A DNA stretch of 64,000 nt from Kineosporia aurantiaca JCM 3230 (GTDB lineage: Bacteria; Actinomycetota; Actinomycetes; Actinomycetales; Kineosporiaceae), in contig JODP01000013.1 in assembly GCA_000719025.1 (NCBI GenBank), positions 496,001-560,000 of the forward strand. The letters are read 5' to 3'. Within the stretch, counting starts at the first letter, position 1. Every line of letters begins with the position of its first letter. This document shows, piece after piece, positions 28,443 through 37,147 of the stretch. A program made the position numbers and the translations under genes. The notes under the pieces are model-generated. The model was not told where the DNA came from. It ran no database searches and saw nothing but the letters and a program-made list of their open reading frames with translations.

Positions 28443-29231
28443 ATGACGGCCCAGCAACGCCTGAACAAGGTCCTTGAGTTCGTCACCGAACGGGGCAACG
28501 TCTCGATCGCCGACGTCGCCGACGCGCTCGACGTCTCCCCGGCCACCGTCCGGCGCGACCTGAATCTCCTTGCCCAGCAGCGGCTCGTCACCCGTACCCA
28601 CGGCGGCGCATCCGCCCTCGGCTCCGGTTACGAGCTCCCGCTCCAGTACAAGCTGGTGCGCCAGGCCGAGGGCAAGGCGGCGATCGCCAAGGCGGTGGCC
28701 GCGCTGGTCTCGGCGGGCGACTCGGTCGGGCTGAACGGCGGCACCACCACCAGCGAGGTCGCCCGGGTGCTGGGCTCCAGCGAACGACTGCTCGCCCGGG
28801 GCTCCACCCCGGGCATCACAATCGTCACCAATGCCCTGAACATCGCCTACGAGCTGAGCGTGCGTGAGCACGTGAAGATCGTGGTCACCGGCGGAGTGCC
28901 CCGCTCGCAGTCCTACGAGCTGGTCGGCCCCCTGGTCGCCGCCTCGCTGAAGGAGTTCAGCCTGGACCTGGCCGTGCTCGGGGTGGACGGCCTGACCGGC
29001 CGGTTCGGGGTGACCACGATCCACGAGGGCGAGGCGGAGGCCAGCCGGCAGATCGCCACCGTCGCCCGGCGCGTGGTCGTGGCCGCCGACTCGACCAAGC
29101 TGGGCAAGACCACGTTCGCCCGGATCTGTCCGCTCGAGCAGGTGGACACCCTGGTCACCGATCTGCCGCTGAGCGCCGATCTGGCTGCGGCGATGGAGAC
29201 GGCCGGTGTTGAGGTCGTTGTCGCGGGATGA
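28443..29231 (+). CDS. DeoR family transcriptional regulator
   Basis: A 262-residue repressor. The N-terminal DeoR helix-turn-helix (TAQQRLNKVLEFVTERGNVSIADVADAL..SPATVRRDLNLL, then RTHGGA) is followed by a sugar-phosphate sensor domain (GLNGGTTTSEVARVL; VVTGGVPR; AADSTKLGKTTF). It should repress the divergent amino-sugar operon and be relieved by a pathway phosphosugar. ATG 28443 is used; GGAGAGAG lies close upstream. An 11-bp inverted repeat sits in the shared promoter. Confidence 0.92.
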   Translation: MTAQQRLNKVLEFVTERGNVSIADVADALDVSPATVRRDLNLLAQQRLVTRTHGGASALGSGYELPLQYKLVRQAEGKAAIAKAVAALVSAGDSVGLNGGTTTSEVARVLGSSERLLARGSTPGITIVTNALNIAYELSVREHVKIVVTGGVPRSQSYELVGPLVAASLKEFSLDLAVLGVDGLTGRFGVTTIHEGEAEASRQIATVARRVVVAADSTKLGKTTFARICPLEQVDTLVTDLPLSADLAAAMETAGVEVVVAG

Positions 29232-30343
29232 GCGCCTTCGAAGCCGGGCGGTTTTTCGCGAGGGCGCGGGTGGGCGGTCAGATCCGGCGTCAACCACTGC
29301 TGCTCACCGGTGGGCCAGGGCTGGGCGGTAATCGTTCGAGCGGCTGAACGGTGGTCGTGCGAGTGGCCGCGCAGTCATTATTCGAGTGGCCGCGCAGTCG
29401 TTGCGTGAGAGTTCGCGCAGTAGTTGACCGCCTGGGTCACGCGGTCGGTGTGTGAGAAGCCACGCAATCGTTGTATGGGTGGCGCGTCGGTCTGGCGGGG
29501 CAACTGTCGGGAGCGGTCGGGCGAGCGATGGGGTGCGGCCTGAGTGGCGGTCGTCCCTGCCAGGCTGGTGGCGCTGGTCGTGGTGACCGGTCCGGTGCAC
29601 GCCTCGAGGACTCGGTGGCTTCCGCGGCCCACCCATCGTGCACCTGGTCCGGGCTCTGGTCGGTTACCCGGACACCTGGGACACCTTCCCATCTGCGCCG
29701 CCCCACTACCTGCGTCGCCTGACACCTCGGCACCTCGGCACCTCGGCACCTCGGCACCTCGGCACCTCGGCACCTCGGCCGCATGGTCCGCCTCATCCGC
29801 CAAGCCCATCCCATCCGTCGAGCCCGCCTGGCCCGCCGAGTCGGCCGAGTGCGCCTGGGGCACCAGCCCCAGCACGGCCGCCCGAGCAGCTCCACCCCCC
29901 AGACAAGTGGGCCGACGGGTAGCCAGGTGTGCGGTTGACCGGACGGCGGTTGTGAGGCGCGTAGTCAGGTGTGCCGGCCTCGAGCACAAGCGCGGGGTCG
30001 TGCCTCGTACTGAGGCGAGCAGTCAGACGCGCTGAGGTGCGCCGGGTTGCCCCCAGGCGCGCTGCTGGCGCTCGCGGACGTCCTCCCGTGCCCGACCCCA
30101 TGCGAACACCTCGCCACTCGCAGAACCACCCGCCCACCGCCCGACCCACCCCGCCACAACCAGGCATCCCCCGCCCAACCCGGCCCGACTGCGTCCGTTC
30201 GCGCCCCATTCGTATTGCCGCCGTGTTACTTCTGGGGATCCGTCAGCAGAACACCCCTAGGCGAGCTGCTGTTTGCCCGCTACTGTCTATTCACGCTCAT
30301 TCGGAGCCACGATCAGTCAAAATCGCTCAGGAGCCTGCGCAGG
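29232..30343. other. 1.1-kb gene-free gap with simple repeats
   Basis: No credible gene. 29350-29430 holds a loose repeat of GAGTGGCCGCGCAGTC-like units; 29723-29778 an 8-bp tandem repeat. The last 100 bases before 30344 are less GC-rich and probably carry the promoter of the oxidoreductase/ABC genes, with a CGATCAG word at 30310. Confidence 0.6.
29723..29778. repeat. 8-bp tandem repeat (CACCTCGG)7
   Basis: Seven exact head-to-tail copies of CACCTCGG. Eight is not a multiple of three and no gene spans it. Perfect identity implies recent slippage and likely length variation between isolates. Confidence 0.95.
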
Positions 30344-31522
30344 ATGATCAGCTCAGATCTCTCGGTTGCCGTCATCGGAGTCGGCGCCCGCTCGGTGATC
30401 GGGCTGCACGCGCCCGAAGTGCGCCCGGGTACCCGGATCACCGCGGTCGTGGACACCACCGCGGAGGGCCGGCAGCGGGGGGCGGACCTGTTCCCCGGGG
30501 CCCAGGTCCACGAGTCCACCGAGGCGCTGATCGCGGCCGGTGGGGTGGACGCCGCCATCATCACGACCCCCGACCACACCCATGCGGACATTGCCGAGCA
30601 GCTGCTGCAGGCGAAGATCGCCGTGTACCTGGAGAAGCCGCTGGCGACCAGCCTGGAGGACGCCGACCGCGTGCTCACGGCGGCCGCCCAGACCAACACC
30701 CCGCTCTACGTGGGGCACAACTTCCGGCACTCCGGAGTGGTCCAGGCGCTGCGGCAGGTGGTCCAGCGCGGTGAGATCGGCGAGGTGAAGGCGGTCTGGG
30801 TAAGGCATTTCGTCGGCAACGGCGGCGACTACTACTTCAAGGACTGGCACGCGGACCGGTCCAAGACCGGCACCCTGCTGCTGCAGAAGGCCAGCCACGA
30901 CATCGACGTCGTCCATTACCTCGCCGGCGGGTACACCCGCCAGGTGGTCGGCATGGGTGGGCTGGTGCTGTTCGGCGGCCTGACCGACCGTCACGAGCGG
31001 CCGGGACAGACCATGCCGGACTGGTTCTCGATGGACAACTGGCCGCCGGCCAGCCACACCGGCCTGAACCCGGTGGTCGACGTCGAGGACGTCTCGATGA
31101 TGCTGATGCAGCTCGACAATGGGGTGTTCGCGAGTTACCAGCAGTGCCACTTCACCCCGGACTACTGGCGCAACTACACGGTGATCGGCACGGAGGGCCG
31201 GGTGGAGAACTTCGGCGACACCGGCGGCGGCGTGGTGCGGGTCTGGAACCGCCGTCACCTGTGGGCCGCGAACGGTGACGCCGAGTACCCGATCCAGGGC
31301 GTCGTCGAGGGCCACGAGGACGCCGACCGGCTGACCATGGCCGAGTTCCTCGAGCACGTCGTCACCGGCGCGCCCACCCTGATCTCCCCGGTCGCCGCCC
31401 GTGAGGCGGTGGCCGCCGGCGCCCTGGCCGCCGAGTCCCTGCGCAACGGCTCCGCCCCGTACCGCGTACCCGACCTGCCCACCGACGTCCTCAATCACTT
31501 CTCAACCAGCGCGAAGGACTGA
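30344..31522 (+). CDS. Gfo/Idh/MocA family oxidoreductase
   Basis: A 392-residue NAD(P)-dependent protein. The N-terminal Rossmann fold (SVAVIGVGARSVIGLHA) and the EKPLATSLEDA motif (catalytic Lys) define the family; the C-terminal domain carries KASHDIDVVHYL. Substrate cannot be read. The family includes sugar dehydrogenases and NAD-dependent glycosidases (GH109 acts on alpha-GalNAc), so processing of the imported sugar or its glycoside is possible. ATG 30344; the longer upstream frame is non-coding. It ends 3 bases before the solute-binding gene, so it heads the ABC operon. Confidence 0.87.
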   Translation: MISSDLSVAVIGVGARSVIGLHAPEVRPGTRITAVVDTTAEGRQRGADLFPGAQVHESTEALIAAGGVDAAIITTPDHTHADIAEQLLQAKIAVYLEKPLATSLEDADRVLTAAAQTNTPLYVGHNFRHSGVVQALRQVVQRGEIGEVKAVWVRHFVGNGGDYYFKDWHADRSKTGTLLLQKASHDIDVVHYLAGGYTRQVVGMGGLVLFGGLTDRHERPGQTMPDWFSMDNWPPASHTGLNPVVDVEDVSMMLMQLDNGVFASYQQCHFTPDYWRNYTVIGTEGRVENFGDTGGGVVRVWNRRHLWAANGDAEYPIQGVVEGHEDADRLTMAEFLEHVVTGAPTLISPVAAREAVAAGALAAESLRNGSAPYRVPDLPTDVLNHFSTSAKD

Positions 31523-31525
31523 ACC

Positions 31526-32839
31526 ATGAACAGCACGGTCCCGAACCTCTCCCGCCGCAACATCCTCGCCGGGGCGCTCGGCCTCGGCGTGATGATCACC
31601 ACCGCGGCCTGTGGCGGCGGCAGCAGCGACGGCTCGGACGCCGACGCCGCGGGCTACGCCGAGCCGGCCGCCGACACCAAGGCCAAGCTCACCTTCGGCC
31701 TCTGGGACCAGACCCAGGTGAAGGCCCTGCAGGCGAACATCGACGCGTTCAACCAGAAGTACCCGGGCATCGAGGTGGCGATCACCGTCACCCCGTTCGC
31801 GGACTACTGGACCAAGCTGCAGACCCAGGCGACCAGCAACACCATGCCCGACCTGTTCTGGATGAACGGCCCGAACTTCCAGCTCTACGCGGGCGGCAAG
31901 AAGATCGACCCGATCACCGACGTGGTGAAGGCCGGCGCGATCGACCCGAAGAACTACCCGTCCGCGCTGGCCGCCCTCTACAGCCTGGACGACACCCAGT
32001 ACGGCGTGCCCAAGGACATGGACACGATCGGCGTCTGGATCAACACCGAGCTGTTCACCAAGGCCAAGGTCGACCTCCCGAGCGAGGACTGGACCTGGGA
32101 CGACTTCCAGAGCACGGCCAAGGCGATCTCGGCGGCGCTGAAGAAGGACGGGATCTACGGCGGCGCCGGCGGTATGGACGGGCAGACCACCTACTACAAC
32201 ACCATTTTCGAGGCCGGCGGCACGGTCGTGCAGGACGGCAAGTCGGGCTACAACAGCTCGCAGTCGCAAGCGGGCCTGCAGTTCTGGGCCGACCTGATCG
32301 CCTCCGGCGGTTCCCCGACCATGGCCCAGCTCACCGACACCACCGCCGACCAGTGGTTCACCTCCGGCAAGCTGGCGATGTACTGGGGCGGCAGCTGGTT
32401 CCGGGCCGCCCTGGCCGGCACCGACCTGGAGAAGTCGATCAAGGTGCTGCCGCTGCCCAAGGGCGCCGCGCAGGCCACGGTGATCCACGGGGTCGCGCCG
32501 ATGGTGGCCGCCAACTCCAAGAACAAGCAGGCCGCCCACGCCCTGCAGGCCTATCTGGTCAGCCAGGAGGCGCAGCAGGCGCTCGGCGAGGCCGGCTCGG
32601 TGATCCCGGCCTTCACCGGCACCCAGGACGCCTTCACCAAGTCCATGCCGGACGCCGACCTCCAGGTCTTCCTGGACGCGGTCAGCTACGCCAAGCCGCT
32701 GCCGGTCAGCGCGAACACCGCGGCCTGGAACGCGCTGGAGGCCAAGCTGCTGCCGGACGCGTTCTCCGGCTCCAAGCCGGTCGCCACCGTGACCGCCGAT
32801 CTGGCCTCCCAGATGGACGCCGCCCTGGCGAAGGAGTAA
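31526..32839 (+). CDS. Sugar ABC transporter substrate-binding lipoprotein (family 1)
   Basis: A 437-residue extracellular binding protein. The leader LSRRNILAGALGLGVMITTAACGG has a twin-arginine motif and lipobox TAAC. The body follows CUT1 binding proteins (TFGLWDQTQVKALQANIDAFN; WTKLQTQAT; MPDLFWMNGPN; WINTELFTKAKVDLP). It captures a mono- or oligosaccharide for the two permeases that follow at 7 bases. No ATPase gene is present, as usual for CUT1 systems that share an MsiK-type ATPase. Confidence 0.93.
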   Translation: MNSTVPNLSRRNILAGALGLGVMITTAACGGGSSDGSDADAAGYAEPAADTKAKLTFGLWDQTQVKALQANIDAFNQKYPGIEVAITVTPFADYWTKLQTQATSNTMPDLFWMNGPNFQLYAGGKKIDPITDVVKAGAIDPKNYPSALAALYSLDDTQYGVPKDMDTIGVWINTELFTKAKVDLPSEDWTWDDFQSTAKAISAALKKDGIYGGAGGMDGQTTYYNTIFEAGGTVVQDGKSGYNSSQSQAGLQFWADLIASGGSPTMAQLTDTTADQWFTSGKLAMYWGGSWFRAALAGTDLEKSIKVLPLPKGAAQATVIHGVAPMVAANSKNKQAAHALQAYLVSQEAQQALGEAGSVIPAFTGTQDAFTKSMPDADLQVFLDAVSYAKPLPVSANTAAWNALEAKLLPDAFSGSKPVATVTADLASQMDAALAKE

Positions 32840-32846
32840 CCACAGC

Positions 32847-33800
32847 ATGAGTTCCGTGACGTCACCCGCGCGGGGTGCCACCGCCGCCCCCGAGGTCAAG
32901 ACTCCCCGGCGCCGGTCGATCCTGGGCCGGGACGGCCTCTGGCCCTGGCTCTTCGTGGCACCGCTCGTGGGTGGCGTCGCGGTGTTCTACCTCTGGCCGA
33001 TCATCCAGACCGCCTGGTACTCGCTGACCGAGTTCGGGGTGTTCGGCGGCACCACGTTTACCGGGCTGGACAACTACAAGTCCCTGTTCCATAACCCGGA
33101 CCTGTACAAGTCGATCGGCAACACGCTGATCTACACCGCGATCACGCTGCTGAACGTGCCGATCGCGGTGGTCGTCGCCAGCCTGCTGAACACGCCCGGA
33201 CTGCGCGGGGTCTCGGTCTACCGAGTGCTCTACTTCCTGCCCTATGTGGCCATGCCGACCGCGGTGGCGATGGTCTGGCGGATCATCTTCAACGGCGACT
33301 TCGGGGTGCTGAACTACGTTCTCGGCTGGTTCGGGATCGACGGCCCGTACTGGATCAGCTCCCCCGGCTTCGCCATCGTGGCGGTCTCGGTGGTCGGCCT
33401 CTGGTCGTCCATCGGATTCTCGGTGATCGTGCTCGGGGCCGGGCTGAAACAGATTCCGCCGGACCTCTACGAGGCCGCCGAGCTGGACGGCGCCTCGCGG
33501 CTGCGGCAGTTCTGGTCGATCACCGTACCGCTGCTGACCCCGAGCATCGCGTTCCTGTCGATCGTCAGTGTGATCGCCGGGTTCCAGCTCTTCGACCTGC
33601 TCTACGCGATTCTCGGGACGACGAACACCAACCCCACGGTGTTCGACAGCATGTCCATCGTCTACCTGTTCTACCAGGCCGGTTTCGTCACCAACGAGAA
33701 GGGCCTGGCCGCCGCGATCGCGATGGTCGTACTGGTGCTGGTCGCCGTCGCCACCGTGGTGCAGTTCCGGCTGCAGAGGAAGTGGGTCCACCTTGACTGA
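32847..33800 (+). CDS. Carbohydrate ABC transporter permease (MalF-like)
   Basis: A 317-residue membrane protein with six predicted helices, the first at about 31-52 (WPWLFVAPLVGGVAVFYLWP). The EAA loop reads EAAELDGASRLRQFWSITVPLLTPS, the contact site for the ATPase. Typical length. It overlaps the next permease by 8 bases. Confidence 0.94.
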   Translation: MSSVTSPARGATAAPEVKTPRRRSILGRDGLWPWLFVAPLVGGVAVFYLWPIIQTAWYSLTEFGVFGGTTFTGLDNYKSLFHNPDLYKSIGNTLIYTAITLLNVPIAVVVASLLNTPGLRGVSVYRVLYFLPYVAMPTAVAMVWRIIFNGDFGVLNYVLGWFGIDGPYWISSPGFAIVAVSVVGLWSSIGFSVIVLGAGLKQIPPDLYEAAELDGASRLRQFWSITVPLLTPSIAFLSIVSVIAGFQLFDLLYAILGTTNTNPTVFDSMSIVYLFYQAGFVTNEKGLAAAIAMVVLVLVAVATVVQFRLQRKWVHLD

Positions 33801-34659
33801 CGTGACCGTCGCCGCCCCTTCGAAGAACCGGCGCAAACCGGCCGGCCCGCGCCGGAACAACGCCTGGATCCACGTCGTGCTGATCCTCGGCGCCGTGGTG
33901 ATGATGTTCCCGTTCGTCTGGCAGATCATCATGAGCCTGTCGACGAACGCCGAGGTGCAGTCGGTGACCCCGCACCTGTGGCCGAAGAAGATCCAGTGGG
34001 GCAACTACTCCGAGGTCTTCCACCAGTTGCCGTTCATGCAGCAACTGCGCAACTCGGTGGTGATCACCGTGATCCGGGTGCTGGCCCAGATCGCGTTCTG
34101 CACCCTGGCCGGATATGCCTTCGCCCGGATGCACTTCCGCGGCAAGACCCTGGTGCTCGGCGCCGTGCTGTCGATCCTGATGGTGCCCTCCCAGGTCTAT
34201 CTGCTGCCGCAGTACCAGATCGTGCAGAACCTGGGCCTGCTCGGCACCCTGTCCGGGCTGGTGCTGCCCGGCCTGTTCAGCGCCTTCGGCACGTTCCTGA
34301 TGCGGACCGCCTTCCTGGCCCTGCCGGGTGAGCTGGAGGAGGCCGCCCGGCTCGACGGGGCGAACCCGTTCCAGGTGTTCTGGCACGTCATGCTGCCGCT
34401 GATCCGGCCCAGCATCAGCGTCCTGGCCATCACCGCCACCCTGTGGTCCTGGAACGAGCTGCTCTGGCCCCTGGTGGTCACCACCAACAGCGCCGACATG
34501 CCGCTCTCGGCCGGTCTGGCCACCCTGGTCAACGACCGCACGGTGAACTACCCGATCGTGCTGGCGGCCAGCCTGCTGGCCACCGCCCCGGTGCTGATCC
34601 TGTTCATCCTGCTACAGCGCCGGGTGATCGACGGGCTGGCCAGTTCCGGCCTCAAGTAG
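33793..34659 (+). CDS. Carbohydrate ABC transporter permease (MalG-like)
   Basis: A 288-residue permease with six helices (first IHVVLILGAVVMMFPFVWQII) and the EAA loop EEAARLDGANPFQVFWHVMLPL. TTG 33793 overlaps the end of the partner permease; GTG 33802 is the alternative start. Its last 8 bases overlap the convergent TerD-like gene. Last gene of the importer operon. Confidence 0.94.
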   Translation: MTDVTVAAPSKNRRKPAGPRRNNAWIHVVLILGAVVMMFPFVWQIIMSLSTNAEVQSVTPHLWPKKIQWGNYSEVFHQLPFMQQLRNSVVITVIRVLAQIAFCTLAGYAFARMHFRGKTLVLGAVLSILMVPSQVYLLPQYQIVQNLGLLGTLSGLVLPGLFSAFGTFLMRTAFLALPGELEEAARLDGANPFQVFWHVMLPLIRPSISVLAITATLWSWNELLWPLVVTTNSADMPLSAGLATLVNDRTVNYPIVLAASLLATAPVLILFILLQRRVIDGLASSGLK

Positions 34660-36877
34660 GGCTTTTACCGAGCAGGAGATTGAGGACGCTTTCGGGCGAG
34701 CGGACGTCGAACGTACAGTTCTCGTCCAGCCCGAAAGTCACCTCGGCACCGGCGCGGTCGTCCACCAGGACTCCGCGCCGGGCCCGGGTGGCGTGCCGCG
34801 CCACCTCGGCGACCGACATCCGGGTGGCCGCGCGGGCGATCGCCCCGGCCACCAGGTCGGCCGTGGACGAGGCGGTGTTCTCCACCCGGTTGTGATAGCC
34901 CGAGCCGGTGTAGAGGTCGATCGCCGTGACCTCGTCGGTGGCCAGATCGACCAGGATCGGCAGCGCCTGCGGTCCGTTTCCGGTCAGGGCGAAGGCGTTC
35001 ACAACAGTGGACGCGTCGAAGGTCGCGTGATCGGCGGAGGGCTGCGAGCGCAGCATCCAGCCCAGAACGGCCTCCGGCAGGCCGGCGAAAGACGGCCCCG
35101 AGTAACGGTAGACGGACGGCACCAGGTAGCGCCATCCCGCCTGGGCCCGGGCATCGTCGAGCCGGACGTCGACGAATTCCTCGGCCCCGTCCGGAGCGCT
35201 GGTCAGGTCGCCGGAGTGAGTCATCGCCCCGTTCGCCAGCCCGGTCCAGGACACCTGGCTGACCAGCTCGAACGTCTCGTTCAGGGCCAGCAGCGACAGG
35301 TCAAGGTCGGACGTCTTGCCCTTCGGCTCCTTCCAGTGCAGGAAAAGCCGCAGCACCGGAGCCGTTCCGAGCTTCACCCGCGAGCCGCGTTCCAGCTGCA
35401 CCAGGCCCGGCGCGGTCGAGCGCGGCTGATCCGGCAGCAGCACCGTCTCCAGGGCCGGGTCGATCCAGACCTTGACCCCGGCCAGCTTCAGCTCGGAGTC
35501 CGCCTCCCGCTCGCTCGCCTGTCGGGTCAGCGCGGTGTCGAGCACGTTAAGGACCCGATTGAGGACGCTTTCGGGCACGGCGAGGTGCCCGGCCGGACCG
35601 GCAACCGCCAGCCCAACCCCCTTCTTGGTGATGGCCAGCCGCGGGTACGTCGTTCCGTTGTCGCGGAACTGCGCGTAGGCCGCCCACAGCAGACGCGGCG
35701 GCACCTGCTCGGCCGTCTGCTGGAGCGTGTCCAGCACCGCGTCGACCTGATCGACGGCGACCGCCAGGTGCACGATCCGCCGCAGCTTACGCATCAGCAG
35801 TCCGGGCGCCTCGGCTGCAAGAAGGTCTGCAGCCTTGGCAATCTCACCTTCAGACAGCAGGGCTTCGGTGCGCGAGGGCAGGCTCGTGGCATCCCGCCGC
35901 CCAGCGCGCAGCCGACCGAACACGTCCTGCACACGCGGGGCGTCGAACTCGGCCAGGTGCAGACCGCGAGCGATGGCCAGCCACAGCGAGCGGCGGCGGA
36001 AGACGTCGGAAAGGCGGGGCGTGGCCTCCAGAGCCGAGATGATTCCCCGGCGCTGGGCCCGCGTCAGCTTCGGGTAGCGCACCTTCTCGCTCAGCGAGAC
36101 ATCACCCCCAGCCAGATCTGCGAGCAGACGAAGAATGTCGTCCGGTGTCACCCCCAGCTCGGCGAGCACGCTCGGATCCCGCTGGAACCGACGTCGCAGC
36201 AGCAGGATCCGGGTCTCCAAGAACGGCACCTCGCCCGGCTCCGGCAGCTCCTCGCCGTCCAGCACCAAATCGAGCACACCGTCCAGATCGGCCCGCACGT
36301 CCTCCCGCAGCGAGGTGGGCGTGGCCAGGCAGTCCAACGCGAACTGCCGCAACACATCCCGGAACTGCGCCTCGTTCACCAACGTGACCGGCGTGAGCTG
36401 CTTCAGCTGGTCTGCCGGCAGCGCCAACTGGAACTCCCGGTCCTTGCGAGCGCTCTCCACATCCTGCGGAACCGAGGACGCGGGCCACCAGCCGATCCCG
36501 GAAAAGTCCATCGCAGCGCGGATCTCCGTGTCCGTCAGCGGCTCCGGGCTCTGCAGCATCCGCGGGACCATCCGGACCAGCGCGATCCCGAACCGCAGCT
36601 CGGCCAGATCGAAGTCCGGCAGCCGCTCGGGAAACCCCTTGAACAACGGCGTGTACGTACCCAGCTGCCCGCGCTCCTCACGGGACCAGGCGATCCACTG
36701 GCCTGCTCGCTGAGCTGAACCGGTGGTCAGAGCGTCCGGGTTGGTCAGCACCAGGCCGCCGTTGCGCAGCTCCAGGAGCGTCGCCGCGCCCAGCTCCGGC
36801 GAGGGCTGCTGCTCGGACTCGGCCGTCTGGAGAAGCACACGGCACCGCCGGAAGGCGATCTGCTCAACAGTCGTCAC
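34652..36877 (-). CDS. Large TerD-domain-like protein of unknown function (SCO0854-like)
   Basis: A 741-residue soluble protein. Residues about 500-600 (RVKLGTAPVLRLFLHWKE; SDLDLSLLALNE; MTHSGDLTSAPDGAEEFVDV; YRYSGPSFAGL) resemble a TerD-like calcium-binding stress domain, in the arrangement I associate with the actinobacterial/myxobacterial SCO0854/MXAN_6230 group. Unlike that group it has no Cys-rich RING end: only three Cys, none in CxxC pairs. The first 450 residues are helical and Leu/Arg/Asp-rich with no recognised motif. GTG 36877 has GGGGAGGAG upstream. No ter neighbours. The segment PESVLN occurs twice (about 434 and 731), encoded by an identical 20-base word. Role unknown; family placement is inference. 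Confidence 0.7.
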   Translation of the reverse strand: MTTVEQIAFRRCRVLLQTAESEQQPSPELGAATLLELRNGGLVLTNPDALTTGSAQRAGQWIAWSREERGQLGTYTPLFKGFPERLPDFDLAELRFGIALVRMVPRMLQSPEPLTDTEIRAAMDFSGIGWWPASSVPQDVESARKDREFQLALPADQLKQLTPVTLVNEAQFRDVLRQFALDCLATPTSLREDVRADLDGVLDLVLDGEELPEPGEVPFLETRILLLRRRFQRDPSVLAELGVTPDDILRLLADLAGGDVSLSEKVRYPKLTRAQRRGIISALEATPRLSDVFRRRSLWLAIARGLHLAEFDAPRVQDVFGRLRAGRRDATSLPSRTEALLSEGEIAKAADLLAAEAPGLLMRKLRRIVHLAVAVDQVDAVLDTLQQTAEQVPPRLLWAAYAQFRDNGTTYPRLAITKKGVGLAVAGPAGHLAVPESVLNRVLNVLDTALTRQASEREADSELKLAGVKVWIDPALETVLLPDQPRSTAPGLVQLERGSRVKLGTAPVLRLFLHWKEPKGKTSDLDLSLLALNETFELVSQVSWTGLANGAMTHSGDLTSAPDGAEEFVDVRLDDARAQAGWRYLVPSVYRYSGPSFAGLPEAVLGWMLRSQPSADHATFDASTVVNAFALTGNGPQALPILVDLATDEVTAIDLYTGSGYHNRVENTASSTADLVAGAIARAATRMSVAEVARHATRARRGVLVDDRAGAEVTFGLDENCTFDVRSPESVLNLLLGKSPT

Positions 36878-37147
36878 GGTGCTCCTCCCCAGAGCTTCGG
36901 CGGATGGACCGGGGCCGGCCTCGGAAGCCGACCCCGGTCAAAGGTGAGGAAATCGCCAGGACCTTATGAGATTTGCCATCAATTCCGAAGGATGTCCCGA
37001 CTAGGCCTCGCGGTAACGGTGCCAGCGGTGGGGTGCGACACGCAAGCGGGTTTCAGCGGGCGGTGATCATGCAGTTCCGCGTCAGCGTGGTCCTGGCCGG
37101 ACCACCTTCGCCCTTGTTCTGCCCCGCCCAGTGACGAGGATGGAGGC
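36878..37147. other. Divergent intergenic region with one GTGATCATGCAGTT copy
   Basis: 270 bases between the divergent TerD-like and XRE genes; promoters of both are expected here. A GTGATCATGCAGTTCCG element near 37064 matches the repeats at 23401-23537. No gene seen. Confidence 0.5.
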
